A DNA stretch of 64,000 bases from Janthinobacterium sp. ROICE36 (lineage in GTDB: Bacteria; Pseudomonadota; Gammaproteobacteria; Burkholderiales; Burkholderiaceae_D), in NCBI RefSeq assembly GCF_002869965.1, contig NZ_PEBS01000007.1, forward strand, positions 61,551 to 125,550, in the 5' to 3' direction. The position numbers and the translations under genes are program-made. Positions 17,176 to 26,837 of the stretch are shown in pieces. Numbering within the stretch: position 1 is the stretch's first letter; every line of letters begins with the position of its first letter. Under the pieces are notes generated by a model. The model was not told the DNA's origin and searched no databases. It worked only from the letters and a program-made list of their open reading frames with translations.

Positions 17176-20121
17176 ATGCACTTGAAAAAACTGATGGCCG
17201 CCATGGTGGCGGTAGGGTTGGCGTCGACAGCGCTGGCAGCGGAGGAGGAAAAACTGCAGCGTGTCGAAGTGACGGGCTCCAGCCTGAAGCGCATCAACGC
17301 GGAAACGGCGTCGCCCGTGCAGGTGATCAACGCCAAGCAGATTGAAAACATGGGCGCGCTCACTTTGCTGCAAGTGCTCGACAACCTGCCCGCTGCCCGC
17401 CCGGCGCAGCAGGATTTCCGCTCGATGTTTACGGGCTCGGACGGTGGCTCACAGGCCAATTTGCGCGGCCTGGGTGCGCAGGGCACGCTGGTGCTGCTGA
17501 ATGGCCGCCGCCTGTCGTTCTATGGCGCGCCGGCCGGCTTCCAGACCATGTTCGTCAATATCGACGCCATTCCCGCCGCCGCCATCGAGCGCATGGAAAT
17601 TTTGACGGACGGCGCGTCGGCCGTGTATGGCTCGGATGCCGTGGCTGGCGTCATCAACGTCATCACCAAGAAGTCGTATCAAGGCCTGGAAGTGCGCGCC
17701 AATGGCGAGTTTTCACCCAGCGTGAAAGCCTATGGCGAGCGCCAGGCCAGCGTGCTGTATGGCCTGGGCGACCTGGCCAGCGACGGCTATAACATCTACG
17801 GTTCCGTGAACGTCTACCAGCGCGACCGCATCGCGTTGGCCGACACTTATCAAAAGCGTCCCGCGTATTTTTATGCGAACAATCCCAATTTCATTCCCAA
17901 CATGCGTGTGGGCGTCGGCAGCGAGCCGGGCGTGATGAACCCGGGGACCTTCTTTGTCTTCGACAAGGCGAAGAACAATGCGCGCACCCAGCGCGCCGCG
18001 CCTGGCTGCAACACCAGCATCACCGAAGCGTCGGGTACGCGCTGCGTGTGGAATGCGCTGCCCAACCAGCTTGACACGGGGCCCACCTCGGAGCGGGCCA
18101 CGGCCTACCTGAGCGGCCGGCTGAAACTCGGCGGCGACATGGAAGCGTTCGCGGAAGGCGCCTACACCCACATCAAGATGCGCGGCGAAAACGGGCCGTC
18201 CAGCTTCAACAGCGGCAGCACCAACAACTGGTTTGCACGCAACACAGGCAATACCTTGAATACCTTCGCCACACCTTTTCTGAGCCCGAACAACGTCTAC
18301 CTGAAAGGCAAGCTTGATGCCGATATGCTGGCCAGGATGGGCGGCGCGGCCGGCTTGAACTACCTGCTGCAGGATGCGACGGGCCACTTCGGCCAGAAAA
18401 ATGTCGATGAAAACTATCGCGCGCTGGTCGGCCTGCGCGGCAGCATCGGCGGCGGCTGGGATTTTGAAACGGCGCTCAGCGTGGCGGGCAGCCATTCGAC
18501 CCTGTTCCAGACGGCGAACATCAACATCAAGGGCTTCGAGCAGGTGTTCGGCCCGTTCACGAAAGACCCCGTCAGCGGCCGCACGTACATCTCGGATAAT
18601 CCCGCCTACCAGTTCGGCGAAATCAGTGACGCCAACGCGGCGCTCCTGCGTGCTGCCTACCCGACCTTCGCCATCGAATCCTGGACCAAGCTGATGACCT
18701 GGGACGCGAAGGTCGAAGGCACCCTGTTCAAGCTGGGCGAGCGCGAGGTGCGCGCCGCCGTGGGCACCAACATCATGCGCGAGAGCTTTCTCACGCCCGG
18801 CAACGCGGATGCGGCCAATGGCCTGATCACGCAGCAGGGCGGTTCCTGGTTCGATGGCCGGCGCACCATCGCCGCCGTGTTTGGCGAAGTGGTGGTGCCG
18901 CTCAGCAACACCCTGGAAGTCAATGCGGCCGCGCGCCTGGATAAATACCCGCATTTCGCCGCCAACCTGGCGCCCAAGCTGGGCGTGATCTGGCGCGCGC
19001 GGCCGGACCTGATGCTGCGCGGGACGTATTCGGAAGGCTTCCGCGCGCCCAACCTGGCCGAAGCGGGCACGGGCGGCGTCTTTGCGCAGGTGGGCGGCAT
19101 CCGCGACACGGTGCGCTGCGACGAAACGAATGCCATGGCGCGTGCGCTGATGAAGTCCAGGGGGGCAACGGATGCGGACCTGGGCAAGAGCCTGCTCAAT
19201 TCGAATTGCTCCACGACGGTGGGCGGCCTGACGCCGCCGAACCAGAACCTGCGTCCGGAAAAGGCCAAGATTTCCACCGTGGGCCTGGTGCTGCAGCCGG
19301 CCAAGGACGTGAGCATTTCCATCGACTACTGGTTCATCAACCGCCGCGACGAAATCGTGCGCCAGGACTTCAACGAACTGTTTACGGAACTGGTGGACAA
19401 GTACGGCCCGACCTTGGCCGGCACGCCTAACGCCATCCGCAATGACCTGACCGATACGGACCGGGGCAACGTGGCGGCAGTGGCGGCCATGTGCGCCAAT
19501 CCCGCCAACACGGGCGTGTGCGCGGGCGGCGTGCCGGGCTACTCGGTGGGCAACTTGGGCGGCTTGATCAACTCGTACTCGAACCGGGGCAGCACCCTGA
19601 TGGACGGCGTGGACATCGACGCGCGCACGCGCTTTGCGCTCGGCGACTGGGGCAAGCTGAGTACCGGCATCGCGGCCACCATCCGCAAGCGCGACACCCA
19701 TGACAGCGAAGACGGCAGCGACATCAAGGGCAATACCGTCGGCTACTACGATTCGCCGCGTTACCGCGCCACCGTGAACGCTGACTGGAGCTACCGCAAC
19801 TTCGTCAGCAGCGTGTTCGTCAACTACTCGGGCAAGACGCGCTGGGCGTATGGCCCCTGGGACAAGGACAACACGCCGGAAAACTGCACCGCCGCCTCCG
19901 TGGCACTGCCTGCGGGCCAGTGCAAGGGTGCGCCGTCGTACACCACGGTGAACCTGGCCTTCAGCTGGAAGCCGATCAAGCACCTGGACATCGGCCTGAA
20001 CGTGAAAAACGCGTTCAACAAGCAGCCGTACTACGACCCGAACGGCTGGGAAGGCTACAACCATAGCCAGGACTTGTTCGGCCGCCAGTTTGCCCTCTCG
20101 GCCAGCTACAAGTTCTTTTAA
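17176..20121 (+). CDS. TonB-dependent outer-membrane receptor (putative GalNAc-glycan uptake)
   Basis: About 981 residues from the ATG at 17176, chosen because GGAG lies six bases upstream and a clean signal peptide follows (MAAMVAVGLASTALA). A plug domain is evident (VEVTGSSLKRINAETASPVQ, QANLRGLGAQGTLVLLNGRR, MEILTDGASAVYGSDAVAGV), then a long 22-strand barrel region ending ASYKFF with the terminal aromatic residue typical of outer-membrane proteins. No TonB-extension Oar-type domain is seen. Lying between the GH31 gene and a second receptor, it probably takes up oligosaccharides released from GalNAc-containing glycans. The substrate is an inference. Confidence 0.8.
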   Translation: MHLKKLMAAMVAVGLASTALAAEEEKLQRVEVTGSSLKRINAETASPVQVINAKQIENMGALTLLQVLDNLPAARPAQQDFRSMFTGSDGGSQANLRGLGAQGTLVLLNGRRLSFYGAPAGFQTMFVNIDAIPAAAIERMEILTDGASAVYGSDAVAGVINVITKKSYQGLEVRANGEFSPSVKAYGERQASVLYGLGDLASDGYNIYGSVNVYQRDRIALADTYQKRPAYFYANNPNFIPNMRVGVGSEPGVMNPGTFFVFDKAKNNARTQRAAPGCNTSITEASGTRCVWNALPNQLDTGPTSERATAYLSGRLKLGGDMEAFAEGAYTHIKMRGENGPSSFNSGSTNNWFARNTGNTLNTFATPFLSPNNVYLKGKLDADMLARMGGAAGLNYLLQDATGHFGQKNVDENYRALVGLRGSIGGGWDFETALSVAGSHSTLFQTANINIKGFEQVFGPFTKDPVSGRTYISDNPAYQFGEISDANAALLRAAYPTFAIESWTKLMTWDAKVEGTLFKLGEREVRAAVGTNIMRESFLTPGNADAANGLITQQGGSWFDGRRTIAAVFGEVVVPLSNTLEVNAAARLDKYPHFAANLAPKLGVIWRARPDLMLRGTYSEGFRAPNLAEAGTGGVFAQVGGIRDTVRCDETNAMARALMKSRGATDADLGKSLLNSNCSTTVGGLTPPNQNLRPEKAKISTVGLVLQPAKDVSISIDYWFINRRDEIVRQDFNELFTELVDKYGPTLAGTPNAIRNDLTDTDRGNVAAVAAMCANPANTGVCAGGVPGYSVGNLGGLINSYSNRGSTLMDGVDIDARTRFALGDWGKLSTGIAATIRKRDTHDSEDGSDIKGNTVGYYDSPRYRATVNADWSYRNFVSSVFVNYSGKTRWAYGPWDKDNTPENCTAASVALPAGQCKGAPSYTTVNLAFSWKPIKHLDIGLNVKNAFNKQPYYDPNGWEGYNHSQDLFGRQFALSASYKFF

Positions 20122-20334
20122 AGCGTGACGTTGGCCCGGCCTGCCGGTCGGCATGGTGGCGGGCAGGGGTCTTGTCATGGAAAAGAAAAGATACTATTCC
20201 GAAATTTACAATACGAAAGATAAACGCAAGAGAAAGGTGCGACCCCTGTCTTCTTTCGTGTTTTTCTCGCCCGATTACTGCGCGGATCGTGCGCTGCTGA
20301 GTATCTCCTTGCGTTCGTGTGTATCTGCCACACC

Positions 20335-20465
20335 ACGATAACGAAAGTTATTTATCGGGCTGCCGAGTAAATCGAAAGATAAATTGCCTTTGCGTGTTGG
20401 ATTTAGCGATAAATTTGCGTTATAACTTTCTTTTTGTTGACGATACTTATTTTTCTTTTTAAAGT
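20335..20465 (+). promoter_or_regulatory. Promoter/operator module of the second TonB receptor gene
   Basis: ACGATAACGAAAGT (20335-20348), 88 bp, then TTGACG (20437-20442), 17 bp, TAAAGT (20460-20465). Every element and both spacings equal those of the GH31 promoter at 13563-13693, and the DNA around the core promoter is also alike (TTGACGATACTTATTTTTC versus TTGACGATATTTATTTTTC). Further GAAAG motifs lie at 20210-20240. This fills most of the 504-bp gap 20122-20625; the rest shows nothing I can name. Confidence 0.65.
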
Positions 20466-20625
20466 AATCCCAAGAAAACGAAAATCAGCCGAAACGGACT
20501 GATTTCCCGAAAGGTGCAACTGCCTGGCGCTACCTTCCGACGACCACCATAAAAATTGCGTTCCCCCGACTCTGCCCTGGAGTGGGGAGGGCGCGCATAA
20601 CCCTCGATATAGACGGAGAGACATC

Positions 20626-23600
20626 ATGCATAGCCCCCGACTCAAATTGCGCGACATCAGCCGCGCCGCCGCGATCGTGATTGCGCTGGCGGCCGGCGTG
20701 CCAGGCCAGGCCTGGGCACAGTCGAATGCCACCAGTACCATTTTCGGCGAAGTGAGCGCGCCGGCCGGCGCCACCGTGGTGCTGGAAAACCTGACGACGG
20801 GCGTGCAGCGCAGCCTGACGCCCGATACCTCGGGCCGCTATGTGGCCAACTCCATGCCGCCAGGCCGCTATGCGGTGCGCGTGCTGCGTGCCGGTTCGGT
20901 CGAAGCATCGCAGGAAGTCGAAGCCCTGATCGGCGCGGGCGCCGAAGCGAACTTCGGCCCGGTCGGCGCGGCCGCTACCGTGGGCCAGGCGCAGACCGTC
21001 GTGGTGAAAGCGTCGCGCAACCCGATCGACGTGTCGAACACCAACAATGGCGTGATCTTCACGGCCAAGGAATTGAAAGCGCTGCCGGTCGGGAATGACG
21101 TGGCTTCCATCGTGCAGTTGACGCCGGGCGTGGCGCGCGGCACCAACAGTGTGTATGGCAATGCGCCATCGATCGGCGGCTCGGGCCAGTCGGAAAACGC
21201 GTTTTACGTCAACGGCTTCCCCATCACGAATATCCTGACCCAGGTGGGCGCGTCGGAGCTGCCGTTTGGCGCGATTTCCAACCTGCAGGTGCTGTCGGGC
21301 GGCTACGGTTCCGAGTTTGGCCGCTCCACGGGCGGCGTGATCAACATCACCACCAAGAGCGGCGGCAACAAGGTCGAATTCGGCGGCAAGGTTTCCATCA
21401 TTCCCCGTTCGCTGAAAGGCAAACCGGAGAACACCTACTATCCGAACACGGGCGCTAATCCCAAGACGGACGGCAATCTGCTGTACTGGAACCGCGACAA
21501 CGGCAGCACCAGCAAGGTCGTGGGCCTGTATGGCAGCGGCCCCCTGATCAAGAACAAGCTGTTCGCCTTCGTGGCGCTGGAGCAGACGCGCACCGACAGC
21601 CAGGCCGTTGCCGCCACCGCCGATTCGGGTACGGCCCTGGCGCGCGGCTGGAGCACCAGCCAGAGCAAGGTGGACCGGATGATGGCCAAGCTGGACTACA
21701 ACCTGACGGACGACCATCACTTCGAATACACCAAACTGTATGACCGCACGAAGACGGACAGCCAGGCGTATGGCTACAACTACGCCACGCATGCGAGCAA
21801 TGGCGTACAGGCAGGCAAGGGCGAGACGACGGTAAACTGCTGTGGCTCATCGGCCGCGCCGGGCGCCAACATCGACATCTTCAAGTACACGGGCTACCTG
21901 ACGGACAAGCTGACCGTGACGGCCATGATGGGCGAATCGCGCACTGCGCATACCCGCACGCCGAATGGCTACAATCCGCTGCTGGCGCAGACCTCGTCGA
22001 ACACGTCGACCCAGGTGCCGGGCCTGAGCTATGCCAATCCGCAAACGGTGACGGGTACCCTGGTCGATCCTTCATCGGAAGACCGCCAGAAAGCCAAGCG
22101 CCTTGACCTCGAATACAAGTTAGGCAAGCACTCGCTGCGCGGCGGCGTCGACCGCATCGACGTGGAATCGAAGGTGGGCCTGAGCCTGGCGGGCGGCTAC
22201 CGCTGGAGCTATCTGAAAGCGGACGATCCGAACCGCGCGATTAACGGCGCCTTCGAAACGCCGGCCCAGGGTGGCGGCTACGGCACGCAGGGCTATTACG
22301 TCAGCAAGGACCTGAACGCCAACCTGGCGCGTCCGACCAGCGTGCAATCGGCGCAGTACCTCCAGGATCACTACCAGGTCACGCAACGGGTGCTGCTGGA
22401 CCTGGGCCTGCGTCGGGAACAGTTCACCAACTACAGCACCGATGGCGTGGCCTTCATTTCGCAGCGCAACATGATCGCCCCGCGCGTGGGCGCCACCTGG
22501 GATTACCTGGGCGATGGCACCCTGAAATTCTTTGCCAACGGTGGCCGCTACCACTTGCCAGTGCCATCGAATTTGTCGAGCAATATGGCCAGCCCCTTTC
22601 TGGCCACCAGCGAGATGTACACCTACACGGGCGTCGATCCGGTCACGGGCGCGCCAACGGGCCTGCACGCGATCAGCAAGCCGTATTCGGCCAACAATGC
22701 GTATGGCCAGAGCCGCGATGCCCGCGAAGTGACGGCCATCGGCCTGAAACCGCTGTCGCAGGATGAATTCTCGCTGGGCTTCGAACGCGCCCTGAGCAAG
22801 AAACTGGTGGTGGGCGCCAGCGTCTTGTATCGCAAGCTGAACGACACCAATGATGACGTCTGCGACGCGCGTCCGCTGCAAGCCTGGGCCACGCGCAACA
22901 GCGTCGACACGAGCAACTGGGGCGGCTTCCAGTGCGCCATCATCAACCCTGGCCGCGACAACAGCCTGATGGTGGACTTTGACGACGGCAAGGGCTTGCG
23001 CCGCGTGGATATTTCGGCCGCAGAGTGGGGTAATCCGCTGCCATCGCGCACCTATCGTGCCTTGAATATGTTCGTCGAGCACCCGTACACGAACGGCTGG
23101 TACGGCAAGCTGACCTACACCTTGTCTGGGCTGAAGGGCAATATGGAAGGCCAGACGGACAGCATCGGCGGCGGCGACGTGGGCCTGACGGTCAGCGACG
23201 ACCACAAGGAACTGATGTACAACGCGTATGGCTATCTGCCGGGCGACCATCGCCATGCGTTCAAGGCTTACGGTTTCATGCACCTCATCCCGGATGTGAC
23301 GGTCGGCGCCAACCTGTCGCTGACCTCGGGCGCGCCGCGCAACTGCATCGGCGCGCTGCCCGATAACCTGAAGTTCGAGAACGATTACGGCGATTCCTAC
23401 TTCTATTGCAACGGCAAGCCGGCGCCGCGTGGCAGCCAGGGTCGCCTGCCGTGGCAAGCCCTGCTGGACATGAATGTGGCCTATACTCCCAGCGCCGTCA
23501 AGGGCCTGAGCCTGAAAGTGGACGTCTTCAATGTGTTCAACAGCCAGACCGTGACCCGCTATAACGAAACGCGCGAAGACCATGGCGCCATCGCCCGCAA

Positions 23601-23667
23601 CTACCTGCAGGTGGCTGGACGCACGGCGCCGCGTTCGGTGCGCTTTACGGCGGAATACACCTATTAA
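20626..23667 (+). CDS. TonB-dependent receptor with N-terminal carboxypeptidase-regulatory-like domain (AgaO candidate)
   Basis: 1013 residues. Signal peptide to about residue 35 (GVPGQAWAQ), then a small Ig-like carboxypeptidase-regulatory domain (TIFGEVSAPAGATVVLENLTTGVQR), a plug (LPVGNDVASIVQLTPGVARG, YGSEFGRSTGGVINITTKSGG) and a barrel ending RFTAEYTY. This is the Oar/SusC-like class that imports large or complex substrates. The promoter is a twin of the GH31 gene's promoter, so co-regulation by AgaR is likely; in the Shewanella GalNAc regulon a receptor named AgaO plays this part. GGAGAG precedes the ATG. Confidence 0.8.
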   Translation: MHSPRLKLRDISRAAAIVIALAAGVPGQAWAQSNATSTIFGEVSAPAGATVVLENLTTGVQRSLTPDTSGRYVANSMPPGRYAVRVLRAGSVEASQEVEALIGAGAEANFGPVGAAATVGQAQTVVVKASRNPIDVSNTNNGVIFTAKELKALPVGNDVASIVQLTPGVARGTNSVYGNAPSIGGSGQSENAFYVNGFPITNILTQVGASELPFGAISNLQVLSGGYGSEFGRSTGGVINITTKSGGNKVEFGGKVSIIPRSLKGKPENTYYPNTGANPKTDGNLLYWNRDNGSTSKVVGLYGSGPLIKNKLFAFVALEQTRTDSQAVAATADSGTALARGWSTSQSKVDRMMAKLDYNLTDDHHFEYTKLYDRTKTDSQAYGYNYATHASNGVQAGKGETTVNCCGSSAAPGANIDIFKYTGYLTDKLTVTAMMGESRTAHTRTPNGYNPLLAQTSSNTSTQVPGLSYANPQTVTGTLVDPSSEDRQKAKRLDLEYKLGKHSLRGGVDRIDVESKVGLSLAGGYRWSYLKADDPNRAINGAFETPAQGGGYGTQGYYVSKDLNANLARPTSVQSAQYLQDHYQVTQRVLLDLGLRREQFTNYSTDGVAFISQRNMIAPRVGATWDYLGDGTLKFFANGGRYHLPVPSNLSSNMASPFLATSEMYTYTGVDPVTGAPTGLHAISKPYSANNAYGQSRDAREVTAIGLKPLSQDEFSLGFERALSKKLVVGASVLYRKLNDTNDDVCDARPLQAWATRNSVDTSNWGGFQCAIINPGRDNSLMVDFDDGKGLRRVDISAAEWGNPLPSRTYRALNMFVEHPYTNGWYGKLTYTLSGLKGNMEGQTDSIGGGDVGLTVSDDHKELMYNAYGYLPGDHRHAFKAYGFMHLIPDVTVGANLSLTSGAPRNCIGALPDNLKFENDYGDSYFYCNGKPAPRGSQGRLPWQALLDMNVAYTPSAVKGLSLKVDVFNVFNSQTVTRYNETREDHGAIARNYLQVAGRTAPRSVRFTAEYTY

Positions 23668-23825
23668 GAGCCTATCCCAGTAGATGAATACATCCCCTGC
23701 TGGCGCCCCTCAGAAGCGGGGACTGCGTTGATCGTCGTCGCGTGGCTCGCCACGCGTCCTCCTCACGCCTTGTCCGCACTCCTGATGAACTGCCAGCAGA
23801 AGACGCTCCCTACTGGGATCGGCTC
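23668..23825. repeat. 158-bp element with 16-bp terminal inverted repeats (MITE/REP-like)
   Basis: GAGCCTATCCCAGTAG (23668-23683) and CTACTGGGATCGGCTC (23810-23825) are inverted repeats matching at 15 of 16 positions. Inside is a small palindrome GCGTGGCTCGCCACGC. The element starts directly after the TonB receptor stop codon. No coding sequence is apparent inside. The layout fits a small non-autonomous mobile repeat or a long transcriptional hairpin between the receptor and GH109 genes. Confidence 0.55.
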
Positions 23826-23894
23826 AAAGCTGCAACCGGCCCGCCGTGCGGCGGACCGGCGACGATCATTACCAACGGAAGCGAGTAGAGACCA

Positions 23895-25286
23895 ATGACG
23901 ACACAAATCAATCGACGCAATTTCCTGTCCGCCAGTGCCGCACTGGCCGGTGGCGCCATGGCCGGCAGCGCCTTGCTGCCTGGCGGCGCCAACGCCGCAC
24001 CTGCCGCCGGCCGCGACAAGGTCCGCCTGGGCGTGATTGGCACGGGCATGCGCGGCCAGGTGCTGCTGGCCGAACTGGTGCGCCGCGACGACGTGGAAGT
24101 GGTGGCGCTGTGCGATATCGAACCGATCATGCTGAAACACGCGCTGGGCCAGGTGGCCAAAGCCGGCAAGCCGCGTCCGCGCACGTATAGCGAAGACCGC
24201 GACGAGAAAGCCTACAAGCGCATGCTGGACGCGGGCGGCCTCGATGGCGTGATCATCGCCACGCCGTGGGAATTCCACGCGCCCATGGCGATCGCCGCCA
24301 TGCAGGCGAAGATAGCCGTCGGTTGCGAGGTGGTGGCCGGCATCACCCTGCAAGACCACTGGGATGTCCTGAATACCCAGCTGAAAACGGGTACGCCCTA
24401 TATGTTGCTGGAAAACGTGTGTTACCGCCGCGACGTGATGGCTGCGCTGCAGATGGTGCGCGCGGGCCTGTTCGGCGAACTGCTGCACCTGCAGGGCGGC
24501 TACCAGCATGATTTGCGCGCCGTCAAATTCAATAGCGGCAATCCGGCCAAGCCGTATGGCGGCGGCGTGGAATTCGGCGAAAAGGGCTGGTCGGAAGCGC
24601 ATTGGCGCACGCAACACTCGGTCGAGCGCAATGGCGAGCTGTATCCTAGCCATGGCATCGGCCCGTGCGCCATGTACACGAATATCAACCGCGGCAACCG
24701 TTTTACGCGTATCAATGCCTTCGCTACCAAGGCGCGCGGCTTGCACGACTACATCGTCAAGCAGCCGGGCGGCGCGCAGCATGCGAACGCCAAGGTGAAA
24801 TTCAAGCTCGGTGACGTGGTCACTACCACGCTGGCGTGCGAGAACGGCGAAACCATCATACTGCAGCACGATACCAGCCTGCCGCGCCCGTATTCGCTGG
24901 GCTTTCGCGTACAAGGCACAGACGGCCTGTGGATGGACCTGAACAATTCGATTCACATTGAAGGCGTCAGCAAGCCGCACCAGTGGGATGACTTCCAGGC
25001 TTACCAGGACAAGTATGAGCACCCGGTTTGGCGCAAGTACGCGGCGCAGGCAGAAGGCGCGGGCCACGGCGGCATGGACTTCTTCGTCATACACGCCTTT
25101 GTCGAAGCCCTCAAGGCGAATGCGCCGATGCCGATCGATATCTACGATGCCGTGACATGGAGCGCGATCACGCCGTTGTCCGAGCAATCGATCGCCGCCA
25201 ACTTCCAGACCCTGGATTTCCCCGATTTCACGGGTGGCCAGTGGAAAGCGCGCAAGCCGATCTTCGCCCTCGACGGCAAGTACTAA
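23895..25286 (+). CDS. GH109-type glycosidase (Gfo/Idh/MocA fold), Tat-exported, probable alpha-N-acetylgalactosaminidase
   Basis: 463 residues. The N-terminus has a twin-arginine signal (NRRNFLSASAALAGG). The mature part begins with a Rossmann dinucleotide fold (VRLGVIGTGMRGQVLLAEL, VVALCDIEP), then EVVAGITLQDHW, ENVCYRRDVMAALQMV, and ELYPSHGIGPCAMYTNINRG, the segment that in GH109 holds the catalytic His. GH109 enzymes use bound NAD+ in a redox-elimination mechanism and remove alpha-GalNAc, for instance from blood-group A structures. Placement in the GalNAc locus supports that activity. Bound cofactor explains why folding before Tat export is needed. Family membership is firm at superfamily level, specificity inferred. 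Confidence 0.78.
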   Translation: MTTQINRRNFLSASAALAGGAMAGSALLPGGANAAPAAGRDKVRLGVIGTGMRGQVLLAELVRRDDVEVVALCDIEPIMLKHALGQVAKAGKPRPRTYSEDRDEKAYKRMLDAGGLDGVIIATPWEFHAPMAIAAMQAKIAVGCEVVAGITLQDHWDVLNTQLKTGTPYMLLENVCYRRDVMAALQMVRAGLFGELLHLQGGYQHDLRAVKFNSGNPAKPYGGGVEFGEKGWSEAHWRTQHSVERNGELYPSHGIGPCAMYTNINRGNRFTRINAFATKARGLHDYIVKQPGGAQHANAKVKFKLGDVVTTTLACENGETIILQHDTSLPRPYSLGFRVQGTDGLWMDLNNSIHIEGVSKPHQWDDFQAYQDKYEHPVWRKYAAQAEGAGHGGMDFFVIHAFVEALKANAPMPIDIYDAVTWSAITPLSEQSIAANFQTLDFPDFTGGQWKARKPIFALDGKY

Positions 25287-25296
25287 GCCTTAACGA

Positions 25297-25332
25297 CCCG
25301 CTACCGTGCCTGCCGCCGTAGCGGGTTTTTTC
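25297..25332 (+). terminator. Rho-independent terminator after the GH109 gene
   Basis: CCCGCTAC (25297-25304) pairs with GTAGCGGG (25318-25325) around a 13-base loop and is followed by six T residues. It lies 10 bp past the GH109 stop and separates it from the DUF3472 pseudogene start at 25350. Confidence 0.85.
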
Positions 25333-25349
25333 TATCCCAGGAGACGTTG

Positions 25350-26606
25350 ATGAAACACAGAAGTTCATTACGCTACGCAGTCCTTCCCGCCATACCCTTG
25401 CTGCTGGCCACCAGCGTGGCCGCGCCGGCGACACCCGCAACGGTGGAACTGGCCGGCAATGCCTTCATCACCAGCGCAGAGACAGGGGCCATCATCAACG
25501 AATAAGGCCTGGCCGGCTGGAGCAATCCGGCTGCCATCGCCAGCACGTATTTCCGCGTGGCAGAAGCAGGCGCCATCCAGGTGGCGCTCGACGCCAGCCT
25601 GGCCGATGGCGGCAACAGCACCATCTGCGTGAAGATCAACGGCACGCCGTTCGACGTCAAGCTGGCCGGCAAGGCGCGCAAGACCTACGCCGTGGGCACG
25701 GTGAACGTGCCGGCGGCCGGCTATGTGAAAGTGGACTTGCAGGGACTGACGCGCGCCAAGGCCACGTTCGGCGACGTCGCGGCGCTGAAGGTGACCGCGA
25801 ACGCCGCGCTCAATTACGCCAATGACCGGGCCAATGACTACTGGTCGCGGCGCGGACCGTCCGTGCACATGGGCTACGCGGTGCCGGCCAATACCGAGTA
25901 TTTTTATAACGAGATGACGATCCCTAGGGGGCAGGACGCCATCGGCTCCTACTTCATGGCCAATGGTTTTGGCCAGGGCTACATGGGCATCCAGGTCAAG
26001 TCGCCCAGTGAACGCTGGATATTGTTCTCCGTGTGGGATGCAGACAATGGCGCGAAAACCACCCTGGTCAGCAAGGGCGCCGGCGTCATCGACAATGCGT
26101 TTGGCGGCGAAGGCACGGGCGGCCAGACCTACTTGTCGTATGACTGGGCGGCCGGCACCACCTACCGCTTCATCACGCGCGCACGGCCCGACGGCAAGGG
26201 CGGCAGCGATTATTCGGCCTGGTTCTTTGCACCGGAAACGGGCAGGTGGCGCTATATCGCCACCTGGAAGCGTCCGGCGATTTCCACGTATTTGACGCGC
26301 GTGCATTCCTTCCTCGAGAACTTCATCGATACCCTGGGCTACACGGAGCGCCGCGTCCAGTTTGGCAACCAGTGGGCAAGGAACGTTTCCGGCGCCTGGT
26401 CCGAAGTGACGGCAGGGCGCTACACGGGCGATGCCACGGCAACCAACGCGCAGCGCATGGATTACGCGGGCGGCCTGGAAAACGGCAAGTTCTACCTGCG
26501 TAACGGCGGCTTCTTCGCCGAGTACGTGAAAACCGGCCAGAACTTCACGCGCCCGGCCAGGGGCCAGGCGCCGGGCGTCGATGTGGCGGCCTTGCCGATG
26601 CAATAG
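25350..26606 (+). pseudogene. Secreted DUF5077/DUF3472 protein broken by an in-frame TAA
   Basis: The ATG at 25350 has GGAG upstream and starts a signal peptide (VLPAIPLLLATSVAAPA). At 25503-25505 an in-frame TAA follows ETGAIINE; the same frame then continues without interruption from GLAGWSNPAAIASTYFRV to residue 418. The second part has the DUF3472 features NDYWSRRGPSVHMGY, NEMTIPRGQDAIGSYFMANG and GFGQGYMGIQV. A single substitution (CAA or GAA to TAA) would explain it. A GTG at 25557 could restart translation but without a signal peptide. DUF3472 proteins often accompany glycan-utilisation genes. Read-through, mutation or a sequencing error are all possible. Confidence 0.75.
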
Positions 26607-26616
26607 GCGCGGGTAC

Positions 26617-26790
26617 TCAGAACGGCCGCTTGCCCACCATCGCTTCGATGCCGCGATAGTAGGTGAGCGGCCGGCCTAACGTCACGCCCATCAATGCCGC
26701 CGCCTGGATGGTGTCGGCGGTGACGCGCCGGTCCTGCCATGCTCCCGCCGGCCAGGTCGCCTTGCAGAATGTCTTGCCAAAAGTGCCTAC
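26617..26790 (-). other. Possible C-terminal gene fragment of unknown family
   Basis: On the minus strand an open frame ends in TIQAAALMGVTLGRPLTYYR, then GIEAMVGKRPF and a stop. It looks protein-like but has no start or recognisable family, and it lies just downstream of the SirB2 gene. It could be the tail of a deleted gene. The rest of 26607-26837 holds nothing I can support. Confidence 0.2.
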
Positions 26791-26837
26791 GGGCAAGGGC
26801 AGTACCCTTGCGCTACATGTTCTGATGCTGTTGCTTG

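Noticed and set aside
17713..20178. 821-codon minus-strand open frame opposite the first TonB receptor
   Set aside because: Same shadow composition; the plus-strand receptor has a signal peptide, plug and barrel signatures.
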